From Lacipirellulaceae bacterium (GTDB lineage Bacteria; Planctomycetota; Planctomycetia; Pirellulales; Lacipirellulaceae): DNA of 64,000 nucleotides. The stretch covers positions 1 to 64,000 of the forward strand of contig JAVJRG010000013.1 in assembly GCA_040218535.1 (NCBI GenBank), given 5' to 3'. Within the stretch, counting starts at the first letter, position 1. Every line of letters starts with the position of its first letter. Position numbers and translations under genes: made by a program. The notes beneath the pieces were generated by a model, which made no database searches, was not told where the DNA came from, and worked only from the letters and a program-made list of their open reading frames with translations. Of this stretch, positions 26,253 to 37,731 are shown piece by piece.

Positions 26253-27818
26253 CTACTCAGCTTCAGCATCGAGAGCCGAATCGTAGAACTTCAGCAGATC
26301 CTTGCGTAGTTTCACCAACGAGGGCTCGTGAACGTACATCATGTGGCCCCCTTCGTAGTACTCAAGCTGGATATGGTCGCGGTACTCGGGGGGAAGGCTG
26401 AGGTGATTGCGGGTGTACTCCATCGCATACGGTGGGGTGGCGAGGTCGTAATAGCCGCACGCGGCAAACACACGCAGGTAGGGGTTGTCGGTCATTGCCT
26501 TGCGGAGCGTATTGGTGGCATCGACATAGCGGTTGGTGAATTCGCTGTAGTCCCAGGGATGGACGTTGCCGGTGAGGATTTCGTAGACACGTTCTTCTTC
26601 GACTTCCAGCACCTCTCGGAGATACTGATTCATCGCCGAGGTGAAGGGACCAAAAACGGCTGCCCCGCTCGGATCGTGACCGGTGTATTCGCCGATCGAG
26701 TTCTTATCGCTTCCCGTATAGCGACTATCAAATCGGCCAACGACGAGCCGACGATCGCGCAGCAACTCCTTACCGAACTGGTGCATGCTGACGCGCAAGT
26801 TTGCCCGGTCTAGGTAGTCTTCGCTAAGGCCCGTAAGCTCCGACATCCGTTTGATGACTTTCGCTCGCTCTTCCTCAGGCAGCGTGTCGCCTTGGAGTAA
26901 GGCGTTCAAATACTTGCCGCTGGCAAACTTCTCCGCCCGAGCGACGACTTTTTCCAACGACTGCTTCTGCAGGTGCTCAGGCAACGCCTTGTGATACCAA
27001 GCGGTCGCCGCGTAGCCGGGGAGAAATAGGCCGTAGGCGATGTCGTTGTTGCCGCCCGCTCGAAGCGTTTGAAAGTCAACGACCGCCGAGACCAGCACGA
27101 CCCCGTTGAGATACATGTGGTAACGATCTTGCAAGCGACCGCTGAGTCCTGCTGCCCGCAAGCCGCCATAGCTTTCACCGAGCAGAAATTTGGGCGATCC
27201 CCAACGGCCATATTTGGTGGTGTAGTCGTGAATGAACTGACCGACCGACTTGAGGTCTTCGTCGTAACCGTGGAACTGATTCTTCTTCTCGCCCTTCGCG
27301 GGCCGGCTAAACCCAGTACTGACTGGGTCGATGAATACCAAGTCCGTCTTGTCGAGCAACGAGTAGGGATTAGCAATCAGTTCCGCCGGCGGTTTCATGC
27401 GGCCCGCATCGGAATCGAGCTTCACGCGTTGCGGACCGAGCATGCCCAGATGGAGCCAGACGCTCGAAGAGCCAGGGCCGCCGTTAAAGCAAAACGTGAC
27501 CGGACGGGGCCCATCGGACTCAACGGTGTACGCAACAAAGAAAACATCGGCCTTGGTTTTCCCGTCGTCGGTCTTCTGCGGCAGCTTGCCGGCGGTCGCG
27601 GTGTAAGCAACTTCTTGGCCGTCGATCGTCACCGAGCCGTTGGTGACTTTGGGGTCGCTAGCGTCATTGTCCTTCTTTGCATCGGACTTCTTCTCAGGAG
27701 TTTCTGACTCTGCCTTCGCTTCCTGCTTTTCTTTGTGATGGTCCGCGTAAGAAGCCGAAACGAGAAATGAAAGACAAAGTAGGCCGCCGAAGAGAGTCAT
27801 CAAGTAACCGCGGGACAT
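26253..27818 (-). CDS. Secreted serine carboxypeptidase-like protein (S10)
   Basis: The 521-residue protein has a signal peptide (MTLFGGLLCLSFLVSASYA), a charged Lys/Glu/Asp linker (about 27-60) and an alpha/beta-hydrolase domain of the S10 type. Visible are oxyanion-loop GGPGSSSVWLHLGMLGPQ (about 109-126), nucleophile elbow GESYGG with Ser216, Asp458 in YYDLATPP and His492 in EGGHMMY, which make a complete triad. Family members remove C-terminal residues in acidic compartments; substrate here unknown. It stands alone on the minus strand, and the 3' spacer holds an inverted repeat. Confidence 0.88.
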   Translation of the reverse strand: MSRGYLMTLFGGLLCLSFLVSASYADHHKEKQEAKAESETPEKKSDAKKDNDASDPKVTNGSVTIDGQEVAYTATAGKLPQKTDDGKTKADVFFVAYTVESDGPRPVTFCFNGGPGSSSVWLHLGMLGPQRVKLDSDAGRMKPPAELIANPYSLLDKTDLVFIDPVSTGFSRPAKGEKKNQFHGYDEDLKSVGQFIHDYTTKYGRWGSPKFLLGESYGGLRAAGLSGRLQDRYHMYLNGVVLVSAVVDFQTLRAGGNNDIAYGLFLPGYAATAWYHKALPEHLQKQSLEKVVARAEKFASGKYLNALLQGDTLPEEERAKVIKRMSELTGLSEDYLDRANLRVSMHQFGKELLRDRRLVVGRFDSRYTGSDKNSIGEYTGHDPSGAAVFGPFTSAMNQYLREVLEVEEERVYEILTGNVHPWDYSEFTNRYVDATNTLRKAMTDNPYLRVFAACGYYDLATPPYAMEYTRNHLSLPPEYRDHIQLEYYEGGHMMYVHEPSLVKLRKDLLKFYDSALDAEAE

Positions 27819-28075
27819 TCAAACGAGCTCCGTAAAGTTATGCAGATTATGTGCCGGTTGTGCACAGAGATTTGTGGAAACAGCCCTCTAGTATAGTCAG
27901 CGAACTCACCGAGGACTTAAAGAAGGCGCCTCCGGATTTAAGGAATTCGGTAGAAGCGTTCGCGTCATACCCGCCAGTACACGCTACAACGTGCCTGGAA
28001 ATACCGACAACCTCACCCCCCAATCCTTTTCCGCAAGCAGGAAAGGGAATCATGAAGTGATGATTCGCCCTCCAG

Positions 28076-29131
28076 CTATTCGGGCTTGGAAAGTCCCTGC
28101 CGCTGGCTGCGTTTCTGCCACTTTTCTTGGGCGAGTTTGCGCATGTCATCTGTCTGATCGTACTCGTCGACGATCTCCAGCCCCAGCAGAGTTTCGAGTA
28201 CATCTTCAAGTGTGACGATGCCCTCGAAGCCGCCGAACTTATCAACCACCTTCGCGATATGGGCACGTTCGGCCAGTAATAGCTCGAATGCAACCGTGAT
28301 GCCGTCATCCTCTCCTATCGCTAGCAGTGGGCGGGTGAAGGAATTTAGCTGGCGATCCGTCTCGCCGGTAGCGATCGCGTTGAGAAGATCACTTCGCAAA
28401 ACGAACCCAGTGCAGTGGTCACGCTGTTTGTCGAAGAGCGGAATACGCGAGACAGGTAGATCGGGAATCTGCTGGGCAACGTCGCTCACCGTTTGCGATT
28501 GCTCCATGGCAATCACCACGGTGCTTGGGGTCATCACATCTTCGACCGTGACCTTCTCCATGCGCAGGAGATTGCGGAGGATTTTGGTCTCATGGCCACG
28601 CAGCTCGCCGGCTGTAGCGCCCAATTCTGCGACGGCAGCAATTTCGGCACGCGTTACGAGCTCCTGCTCCTTCGACCCGCTGAGCAGCTTCGTGACAAAT
28701 TCCGAAAGCCAAACCAGCGGCAACATCAAAATGATCAGCCAGTCGATCATCCATGCCACCGGGCTGGCCAGCCTGCGCCAGTGGAGAGCGCCGATCGTCT
28801 TGGGGATGATTTCGCTGAAAACAAGAATCAGCAGCGTGAGCACGGCACTGATAACGCCCACATATTGGTCGCCATAGACTTTCGTCGCCTGCGCACCCAC
28901 ACCCGCGGCGCCGACGGTGTGGGCGATGGTGTTGAGGCTAAGGATGGCTGACAACGGTCGATCGATGTTTTGCTTGAGGCGTATGATCCGCTTTGCAGAC
29001 GCGGTCTCCTCCTGTCTCCGCTCCGCGAGGAAGCTTGGAGTGACCGAAAGCAGTACCGCTTCTGCGATTGAGCAGAGGAAGGAAAAACCGATGGCGATTG
29101 CTAGGTACAGCAGCAGGAGCGTGATTTCCAT
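28076..29131 (-). CDS. CNNM/CorC-type membrane protein (DUF21 + CBS)
   Basis: The 351-residue protein has an N-terminal DUF21 membrane domain with about four segments (LLLYLAIAIGFSFLCSIAEAV, VISAVLTLLILVFSEIIPKT and SPVAWMIDWLIILMLPLVWL) and the family motif FSEIIPKTIG. Two CBS repeats follow (VEDVMTPSTVVIAM and AHIAKVVDKFGGFEGIVTLEDVLETLLG). The C-terminal CorC/HlyC transporter-associated domain is missing; the protein ends soon after the CBS pair, which is a known shorter form. Such proteins transport or sense divalent cations, chiefly magnesium. Confidence 0.88.
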   Translation of the reverse strand: MEITLLLLYLAIAIGFSFLCSIAEAVLLSVTPSFLAERRQEETASAKRIIRLKQNIDRPLSAILSLNTIAHTVGAAGVGAQATKVYGDQYVGVISAVLTLLILVFSEIIPKTIGALHWRRLASPVAWMIDWLIILMLPLVWLSEFVTKLLSGSKEQELVTRAEIAAVAELGATAGELRGHETKILRNLLRMEKVTVEDVMTPSTVVIAMEQSQTVSDVAQQIPDLPVSRIPLFDKQRDHCTGFVLRSDLLNAIATGETDRQLNSFTRPLLAIGEDDGITVAFELLLAERAHIAKVVDKFGGFEGIVTLEDVLETLLGLEIVDEYDQTDDMRKLAQEKWQKRSQRQGLSKPE

Positions 29132-29198
29132 GGCATCTAGAAAGCAGGGGTTAGTGACGAATGACGAACTACAGAAAAGTCAGCGGGTTCAACACTGT

Positions 29199-30881
<1,683 letters not shown>

Positions 30882-30936
30882 TGTGAGGGGCAAGGGGTTA
30901 AGAGCGAAAAGTGAATTAAGTATCGAGCCTACCTAT

Positions 30937-30956
30937 CCCCCAGCGCAAGCTGGGGG
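30937..30956. repeat. Hairpin with GCAA tetraloop between ilvD and metH
   Basis: CCCCCAGC-GCAA-GCTGGGGG makes an eight-pair stem with a GNRA loop in the divergent ilvD-metH spacer. No T-run follows on either strand. No S-adenosylmethionine, cobalamin or T-box element could be recognised around it, so it is listed only as a stable structure, possibly a dispersed repeat. Confidence 0.45.
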
Positions 30957-31116
30957 TCGATTCCGGAGCCGATATTCTAACGTGAACCCAAGCCTTGCGC
31001 CACGGGCTAGAGAGGCGGTATTCTCCGCTTGTGAACTCGCTCCCGCCCTGGGCGGTCCTTCATAAGGCCGGTATCATAAGCGGTTCTACCCACACACAAA
31101 CCATCCATCCCTAGCT

Positions 31117-34100
31117 ATGCCCACTACTTCCGTCGACCACACCGAGCTTCTCCAATCGCTCATGGAGGAACGTATCCTCGTTCTCGATGGGGCGATGGGC
31201 ACACAGATTCAGGCCCTGGGACTTGAAGAGGCAGATGTCCGGGGGGAAAGGTTCGCTGATCACACAAAAGATCTCAAGAACTTTTCTGACATCCTCTGCC
31301 TCACCCGGCCTGATGACATCACGGAGATCCATCGCCGCTATTACGCAGCCGGGGCGGACATTGTCACGACTAACACCTTTGGCGCTAGTGTCGTAGGGAT
31401 GGACGAGTTTGATCTGCCGGACTCCTTCGTTGAAGAAATCAACGCTGCGGCAGTCGCCTGCGCGGTGAAAGCACGGGACGAGTTCAACGAGAAGACGCCC
31501 GACCGACCCCGATTCGTCGCCGGTTCGATCGGCCCGACGACTAAGCAAACGGCCATCAGCACCAAGGTTGACGACCCTGCGTACCGCGGGACGACTTTCA
31601 CGGAGATGGAAGCGTCGTACTACGGACAGATCAAAGCTTTGGCCGAATCTGGCATCGATATCCTTATGGCCGAAACGGTCATCGACACGCTGAACCTAAA
31701 GGCTTGCCTCTTCGCCGTCCAACGCTATTTCGACGAGTCGGGCAGCCGCCTACCGGTGATGGTTTCAGCGACGTTCGATAAAGGCGGTGCGACGTTTGTC
31801 TCTGGGCAATCGGTTGAAGCGTTCTGGCATGCAGTTTCGCACTTCCCGATGCTTACCGTCGGCATGAATTGTGCGCTTGGCCCTGAACTGATGAGACCGC
31901 ACCTGGAAACTCTGCAGAGCGTCTCAGGATGCTATATCAGTTGCCACTCCAACGCTGGCCTACCGAACGAGATGGGCGCCTACGATCTCGACCCTGCGGG
32001 CATGGCCAAGTATGTCGGTGAGTTTGCGGACGCCGGCTGGCTGAATATCGTCGGCGGTTGTTGCGGCACCAGTCCCGCGCATATCGAAGCAATCGTTGAT
32101 CGCGTGAAAAACGCCAAGCCGCATCAACGCGTGAAATTGGAACCACGCCTGCGTCTCAGTGGCACGCAGCCGATGGAATTGCGTCCTGAAAGCAACTTCC
32201 TGATGATCGGCGAGCGCACGAACGTCACCGGTTCACGAAAGTTCGCCCGCCTGATCAAGGAAGAGAACTACGAAGAAGCGATCGAAATAGCACGCAGCCA
32301 GGTAGAAGGCGGAGCGAACGTCATCGACATCAACATGGACGAGGGACTGCTCGACTCCGAAGCGGTTATGACCAAATACCTGCGTCTGATCGCCGGCGAG
32401 ACGGATATCGCGGCCGTCCCGGTGATGGTTGACAGTAGTAAATGGTCGGTCTTGGAAGCCGGCCTGCAGGCGATTCAGGGCAAGCCGATTGTCAATTCGA
32501 TTAGCCTCAAGGATGGCGAAGAGGAGTTTCTCCAGCGGGCCAAGCTCTGCCGCCAGTACGGTGCTGCCGCGGTGGTGATGGCTTTCGACGAGGAAGGCCA
32601 AGCCGCAACGAAGTCAGACAAGGTGCGGATCTGCCAACGTGCCTACAAACTGCTGACCGAGAAGATCGACTTCCCGGCGAGCGACATCATCTTCGACCCG
32701 AATATTCTTACGGTCGCTACCGGGATCGAAGAGCACAACAACTATGCCGTCGATTTCATCGAAGCGACACGCGAAATTAAAGCGGCATGCCCTGGCGTGC
32801 ACGTTTCTGGTGGCGTGTCGAACGTAAGCTTTTCCTTCCGAGGTAACGATATAGTCCGCGAGGCAATTCATTCCGCGTTCCTCTATCATGCGGTCAACGC
32901 CGGTCTCGACATGGGAATCGTCAACGCCGGGCAGCTTGAAGTCTATGACGACATCGATACCGAGTTGAAGGAACGCGTCGAGGACGTGCTGCTCAACCGA
33001 AGGGACGACGCCACTGAACGCCTTGTCGACTTCGCCGAAAACATCAAAGACAAGTCGAGTGGGCGTTCCGCTTCAGCGGATACGCAGTGGCGTAACGGCA
33101 CGGTCGAGGAACGCCTCCAGCACGCCCTGCTCAAAGGCATCGTCAAACATGTCGAGGAAGATACCGAAGAAGCCCGCCAGAAGTACGACACGTGCCTGCA
33201 AATCATCGAAGGCCCACTGATGGACGGCATGAGTGTGGTCGGCGATCTGTTCGGTGCCGGGAAAATGTTTCTGCCGCAGGTCGTTAAGTCGGCACGTGTA
33301 ATGAAAAAGTCGGTCGCTTACCTCACTCCCTTCATGGAAGCGGAGAAGGAAGCCGCGGGCACCGCGGGGCAGGCGCGCGGAAAAGTGCTCCTGGCGACGG
33401 TGAAAGGAGATGTGCATGACATCGGCAAGAATATCGTCGGCGTCGTGCTTGGCTGCAATAACTTTGAAGTGGTTGACCTGGGCGTGATGGTTGCGTGCGA
33501 GACAATTCTCGAAGAAGCGAAGAAGCACGACGTGGATTTGATCGGCCTTTCGGGGCTCATTACTCCGAGCCTCGACGAGATGGTCCACGTCGCGCGGGAG
33601 ATGTCGCGTACCGAGTTCGACACGCCACTGCTGATTGGCGGAGCTACGACCAGTGCTAAGCACACGGCCGTGAAAATCGCCCCGCACTACGAGAACATTA
33701 CTGCCCACGTGCTCGATGCGTCGCGGTCCGTGGGCGTTGTTGAGAAGCTGATCAACCCCGAGAGCCGCCCTGCGTTTGATGCGGAGAACCGTGAGCAGCA
33801 GGCGCAACTTGCCGCGTCGTTCGCAAAGCGACAGGCTGTGGCACTATTGCCTTACCAAGAATCGAAGGAGAAGCAGTTCCGGTCCGATTGGGATGCGATC
33901 GATATTCCTCAACCTGCTTTTACTGGGGTGCGTCGTTTCGAGGACGTTCAGCTTTGCAAGCTTCGAGACTACATCGACTGGTCCCCCTTCTTCCTGACGT
34001 GGGAATTGAAGGGTAAATATCCGAGGATTTTCGAGGACCCGAGTGTTGGCGAAGAAGCGAAACGCCTTTTCGACGATGCCAATGAACTGCTCGACCAAAT

Positions 34101-34812
34101 CATTGCGGATGGTTCCTTAACGGCCAAGGGCGTTTATGGCTTTTGGCCCGCCACCAGCGATGGTGACGACATTCTGGTTTTCACGGACGATTCGCGGGCA
34201 GAAGTTCAAGCACGATTCTGTTGCTTGCGACAACAGTGGGAACGCAAAGGACAAGACACGTTCTATTCCCTAGCAGACTTCATCTCACCGCGAGGAAACG
34301 ATTACCTGGGCGGGTTCGTTGTGACCGCCGGTATCGGTTGCGATGAGCTTGCTGCGAAATACGATGCTGAACACGACGACTTCAATTCGATTCTTGTGAA
34401 GGCACTCGCCGATCGCCTCGCAGAGGCTTTTGCCGAGTATGCCCACGAACAAGTCCGCCACGAGTGGGGCTACGGCAAAAACGAAGGCTTCAATAACGAA
34501 GACCTCATCGCCGAAAAATACCGCGGTATTCGCCCGGCCCCCGGCTATCCTTCGCAGCCGGACCACACGGAAAAGCGGACACTTTTCGACTTGTTAGACG
34601 CAGAGAAAGAAACTGGCGTAACGCTCACGGAATCGCTCGCCATGCACCCCGCTGCAAGCGTCAGTGGGCTCTATTTCGCCCACCCCGAGGCACGCTACTT
34701 TGCTGTCGATCGAATTAGCAAAGAACAGGTCGAAGACTATGCCCGCCGCAAAGGGATGAGCGTGGGAGAGGTCGAGCGTTGGCTGCGGCCTAATCTAGGG
34801 TATGAGGCGTGA
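31117..34812 (+). CDS. metH: Cobalamin-dependent methionine synthase
   Basis: MetH transfers a methyl group from methyltetrahydrofolate to homocysteine through cobalamin. At 1231 residues it is full length, with four modules in order: homocysteine-binding (zinc Cys252 in GMNCALGP and Cys315-Cys316 in [10 protein letters not shown]), pterin-binding (about 350-620; [14 protein letters not shown]), cobalamin cap and Rossmann domain ([12 protein letters not shown] with lower axial His767) and the C-terminal reactivation domain (about 900-1231; [16 protein letters not shown], which binds SAM). All signature residues checked are present. A BLUF protein gene follows immediately, with a possible GTGA overlap. 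Confidence 0.97.
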   Translation: MPTTSVDHTELLQSLMEERILVLDGAMGTQIQALGLEEADVRGERFADHTKDLKNFSDILCLTRPDDITEIHRRYYAAGADIVTTNTFGASVVGMDEFDLPDSFVEEINAAAVACAVKARDEFNEKTPDRPRFVAGSIGPTTKQTAISTKVDDPAYRGTTFTEMEASYYGQIKALAESGIDILMAETVIDTLNLKACLFAVQRYFDESGSRLPVMVSATFDKGGATFVSGQSVEAFWHAVSHFPMLTVGMNCALGPELMRPHLETLQSVSGCYISCHSNAGLPNEMGAYDLDPAGMAKYVGEFADAGWLNIVGGCCGTSPAHIEAIVDRVKNAKPHQRVKLEPRLRLSGTQPMELRPESNFLMIGERTNVTGSRKFARLIKEENYEEAIEIARSQVEGGANVIDINMDEGLLDSEAVMTKYLRLIAGETDIAAVPVMVDSSKWSVLEAGLQAIQGKPIVNSISLKDGEEEFLQRAKLCRQYGAAAVVMAFDEEGQAATKSDKVRICQRAYKLLTEKIDFPASDIIFDPNILTVATGIEEHNNYAVDFIEATREIKAACPGVHVSGGVSNVSFSFRGNDIVREAIHSAFLYHAVNAGLDMGIVNAGQLEVYDDIDTELKERVEDVLLNRRDDATERLVDFAENIKDKSSGRSASADTQWRNGTVEERLQHALLKGIVKHVEEDTEEARQKYDTCLQIIEGPLMDGMSVVGDLFGAGKMFLPQVVKSARVMKKSVAYLTPFMEAEKEAAGTAGQARGKVLLATVKGDVHDIGKNIVGVVLGCNNFEVVDLGVMVACETILEEAKKHDVDLIGLSGLITPSLDEMVHVAREMSRTEFDTPLLIGGATTSAKHTAVKIAPHYENITAHVLDASRSVGVVEKLINPESRPAFDAENREQQAQLAASFAKRQAVALLPYQESKEKQFRSDWDAIDIPQPAFTGVRRFEDVQLCKLRDYIDWSPFFLTWELKGKYPRIFEDPSVGEEAKRLFDDANELLDQIIADGSLTAKGVYGFWPATSDGDDILVFTDDSRAEVQARFCCLRQQWERKGQDTFYSLADFISPRGNDYLGGFVVTAGIGCDELAAKYDAEHDDFNSILVKALADRLAEAFAEYAHEQVRHEWGYGKNEGFNNEDLIAEKYRGIRPAPGYPSQPDHTEKRTLFDLLDAEKETGVTLTESLAMHPAASVSGLYFAHPEARYFAVDRISKEQVEDYARRKGMSVGEVERWLRPNLGYEA

Positions 34813-34910
34813 GCCGACATCACGACTATCGACACGACCGCCCCTTGAGTTATGCTATCGCTCAGTCAGGCTCGACTCTCAAAACTGCGCAAGAAGACCC
34901 TGACTTGGCC

Positions 34911-35354
34911 ATGAAAGAGCATCGTTACTCGTACATCAGCCACGCCACGATTGAATTCAATCCTGAGTTGCTACAAGAGCTGGCGGCCTCTTCAGGCGAG
35001 CGAAACGCGCGTGAAGGACTCACTGGCTTTCTGACATTTCACATGCATTATTTCTATCAGTACGTTGAGGGGCCGGAGACTGCCCTTCGATCGCTCAGAG
35101 AGCGACTGCAAAAGGACACGCGGCACACGATTCAAGATGAACTTTCAGTGCAGCCAATCGAATCGCGATTGTTTCTCGGTTGGAATATGAAGTACCTCGA
35201 ACACGAACAAATGCAGACCTTCTTCACTGCGGAAAACTTGGCTGCCAATCTTGTTGAAGATGTCATCACGCCGCAAGGTGGGTTGCGCAGTGTGTGGGAA
35301 TGGAAAGTGGAGCAAATCGCGAATGTCGTCGCCCGAACCATGCAACATGTTTAG
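34911..35354 (+). CDS. Stand-alone BLUF blue-light photoreceptor
   Basis: The 147-residue protein is essentially one BLUF domain, which binds FAD and shifts its hydrogen bonds in blue light. The critical residues are present: Tyr8 (in Y.S.A), Asn32 (ERNAREGLTGFL), Gln50 (FYQYVEG), and Trp91 and Met93 in GWNMKY. RHTIQDELSV matches the D.RH.....L block. About 50 residues follow as the C-terminal helices. No effector domain is fused. The frame is also open from GTG 34809, overlapping the metH stop; ATG 34911 fits the domain boundary better. If the upstream start is used the gene would be translationally coupled to metH. Confidence 0.85.
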   Translation: MKEHRYSYISHATIEFNPELLQELAASSGERNAREGLTGFLTFHMHYFYQYVEGPETALRSLRERLQKDTRHTIQDELSVQPIESRLFLGWNMKYLEHEQMQTFFTAENLAANLVEDVITPQGGLRSVWEWKVEQIANVVARTMQHV

Positions 35355-35405
35355 CTGCTACTTCAATGCCCACCACACGCAACGCCGACCGGCAGCCTCG
35401 ATGAA

Positions 35406-36005
35406 TTGAGTCAGTGGCCGTGGCCGAAGTTTCCTCCCAGCGCGGCATTGTTGCTCGTCTCCAACTTTCTCCCGCTTGTAGGCGTGATTCTCTGGGACTG
35501 GAGTCCCTTCATCATCCTGTTGCTGTACTGGTTAGAGAATGTTGCCGTGGGGGTCACAACGGCGCTGAAAATCTTTCTCTGCAAGGGAGGAGAAATCAAA
35601 GAACGTGTTGGCACCGGCGGATTCTTTGCATTGCACTACGGGATCTTTACACTTGTGCACGGCGTCTTTGTCTTCGCCCTAGGTGGATTCGTTGGCGAGG
35701 AATACTACGGCGGGAAAATCTGGGAACACAATTGGTGGCTGTTGGGTCTGACCGCGATTTCATTGGTCGGTAGTCATGCTTTCGATTTCATCTACGAATA
35801 TCTCTGGGAAGGCCGTGGACGACAACTAAGCCCCAACCAACTCATGTGGCGGCCCTATCCGCGGATGCTCGTGTTGCACGTGACGATTGTCCTTGGCGTG
35901 TTCCTAGCAATGGCACTCGGCGGGTCGTGGGCGGTGATCGCGCTGCTGGTCGTTCTGAAGACGGGGGTCGATTTCGTCCTTCAGCTTGTGCTTCGTGTGG
36001 AGTGA
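35406..36005 (+). CDS. DUF6498-like integral membrane protein
   Basis: The 199-residue protein starts at TTG and has about five to six membrane segments (SAALLLVSNFLPLVGVILW, FIILLLYWLENVAVGVTTAL, FFALHYGIFTLVHGVFVFAL, WWLLGLTAISLVGSHAF, MLVLHVTIVLGVFLAMAL). The YWLEN....TALK and HYG.F...HG.F motifs are those of the DUF6498 family of unknown function. It ends about ten bases from the convergent GH10-like gene. No ribosome-binding site is visible, so the start is uncertain. Confidence 0.7.
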   Translation: MSQWPWPKFPPSAALLLVSNFLPLVGVILWDWSPFIILLLYWLENVAVGVTTALKIFLCKGGEIKERVGTGGFFALHYGIFTLVHGVFVFALGGFVGEEYYGGKIWEHNWWLLGLTAISLVGSHAFDFIYEYLWEGRGRQLSPNQLMWRPYPRMLVLHVTIVLGVFLAMALGGSWAVIALLVVLKTGVDFVLQLVLRVE

Positions 36006-36014
36006 CTTGGGTCA

Positions 36015-37694
36015 TCAACGAAGTCCGCGCCCGAGGTTGCCGCTGCGCGATCTGATTGAAGCAGCCAAGAACCCTAAAACGAACAAACCGATTGAACCTG
36101 GCTCCGGTACGAGGAATGTCTGTTGGGCCAGTGGCGAACTGCTCCACCCGTAGTTGAGCTGCCAGCGTTCGAGGTCCAGGGAGTCGACGAGGCCATCCAG
36201 GTTTGCATCTCCTAGAGAACTCTCTGGGTTAACAAGGCTTTTGGCCGTTTGCCATTTGAGAAAATCGTTGCCGGCGATGTTGCCATCGTCGCCAAAATCG
36301 CCCAGCAGTACCGTTGAACTACGGCGATCTACCAGCAACTCGAGCTGCGTGACATTGGCTGCCGCCAGTTGGTGCGTGCCGGCGTCCAAAGCCGCTACGG
36401 TTAGTTCTTTCCAAATACCACCCTGCCTGCCAATAACACGGTAGCGTCCGGCTTCGGTGACGTTAACATTCCAGTCGTTGGCGCCGACGGAACTTGCCAC
36501 GAGCGGTGCCGGGCGATGGTCGGTCGGGAAGTTGGGGTTGTCGGCATGGCCCTCGCCTGCGACATCATAGAACGACTCAAGCTCGTCATCGTACAGATCG
36601 CGCACGCCGCTACTGTACCAGAGGCTATGTCCAGCAGCCCCCTCTTGCCGGGTGCGGTTGATCATTTGCAGGACATCCGCGGCTGGCGTGGCAGCACCGG
36701 AACCGTTAATTCGGATGCCAACAATCAGTTCGTCGAGATCGTTCGGCTCGAATGGGGCGACTTGGGAGTCGATTGTCGAATTGAACGAGCCGATGCTGCT
36801 GCGATAAACTTGCGGCACAAACTCATCGAACAGATCGTCATCAACCCAAGTCGTCCAATCGGCGTTGAAGTTAGGCTCTGAAAATCCGGCGATCGACGGG
36901 CTGACGGAAAGCTGCAAATCAGGTCGGGCGGAGCGGACGGCTGCGGACAACTCAGCGGCAAACTCGCTCACCTGTTGCTGACGCCAGTTGCTAAAGGCGG
37001 TGTCGTTGACGTTCAGCGGAAGCAGATTACCCGTGTCAGCGTGATAGAGGCCAGCGGTTGTCGGATCCCAGCCAAATTCACGCGGCCAAGCCAGTCGATC
37101 ATCGAACTGGATCCCATCGAGATCGTAACGTTCGACGGCTTCCAACGTGATATCGATGAGGAACTGCCGCACTTCGGGAACCGCCGGATTCATCCAAGCG
37201 AAGCCATTGGAACCGTTCGCGAATTGCCCAGTTTGATCCTGCAGAAGCCAGCCCTGATTGCGCATGTGAGTGGCTAGTGGATTCGAGGGAGTACCTCCGG
37301 AGCCAACGAATTGGGCGGCAAAGCCGTACTCGAACCAAGCGGAGACGTTCATCTGATTGCGGTGGGCATTGATGAGCGTCTCCTGCATCAGGTCGCGATT
37401 ACTGCCGAGAAAAGTTGAGCGATCAGGCCCGCCGGTCAGTGTAGCAAGGGTCGGAGAAGGAAAGTTCGTGTAGCCGTTCTTCCAACTTTCGACGTAGACG
37501 GTATTCAATCCAATCGAGCGTAGATCGCCGGTGACCGACTCCGTGTTGAAACCAGAGCGAATATGGTCCGGCCCGGTCGTTGTGAGCCAGGTGCCGCGCA
37601 CTTCGGCTGGTGCCGCTTGAAGAAGTGTACTCGCTACCATTGCCGCGGTAAGCGTCGTCAAAAGAAGCGTAGATCTTCGGATGTGGGTTAGCAT
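36015..37694 (-). CDS. GH10-like (GHL10) hydrolase with dockerin and PEP-CTERM
   Basis: This protein of about 559 residues has a signal peptide, then a family 10-like glycosyl hydrolase (DUF187/GHL10) TIM barrel starting VRGTWLTTTGPDHI and containing LDGIQFDDRLAWP and LSVSPSIAGFS, where the Asp/Glu-rich loops form the expected active site. A dockerin-like EF-hand pair (GDFGDDGNIAGNDFLKWQ and GDANLDGLVDSLDLERWQ) precedes a PEP-CTERM tail (VPEPGSIGLFVLGFLAASIR SR). It is the last gene of the six-gene operon and is predicted to be exported and sorted to the surface. A start at 37715 (GTG) is also possible. Confidence 0.88.
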   Translation of the reverse strand: MLTHIRRSTLLLTTLTAAMVASTLLQAAPAEVRGTWLTTTGPDHIRSGFNTESVTGDLRSIGLNTVYVESWKNGYTNFPSPTLATLTGGPDRSTFLGSNRDLMQETLINAHRNQMNVSAWFEYGFAAQFVGSGGTPSNPLATHMRNQGWLLQDQTGQFANGSNGFAWMNPAVPEVRQFLIDITLEAVERYDLDGIQFDDRLAWPREFGWDPTTAGLYHADTGNLLPLNVNDTAFSNWRQQQVSEFAAELSAAVRSARPDLQLSVSPSIAGFSEPNFNADWTTWVDDDLFDEFVPQVYRSSIGSFNSTIDSQVAPFEPNDLDELIVGIRINGSGAATPAADVLQMINRTRQEGAAGHSLWYSSGVRDLYDDELESFYDVAGEGHADNPNFPTDHRPAPLVASSVGANDWNVNVTEAGRYRVIGRQGGIWKELTVAALDAGTHQLAAANVTQLELLVDRRSSTVLLGDFGDDGNIAGNDFLKWQTAKSLVNPESSLGDANLDGLVDSLDLERWQLNYGWSSSPLAQQTFLVPEPGSIGLFVLGFLAASIRSRSGNLGRGLR

Positions 37695-37731
37695 AACTGT
37701 GGTTCTCGTTTCCACTTTCTGGCGAATGTGG

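Noticed and set aside
27851-28060. Plus-strand frame of 69 codons between S10 and CNNM genes
   Set aside because: Its last third comes from a low-complexity repeat of the type CAATCCTTTTCCGCAAGCAG, there is no ribosome-binding site, and no family is recognised.
30894-31116. Possible SAM or cobalamin riboswitch before metH
   Set aside because: No B12-box-like or SAM-box-like conserved core was found; only a simple GCAA-loop hairpin, which is nearer to ilvD.
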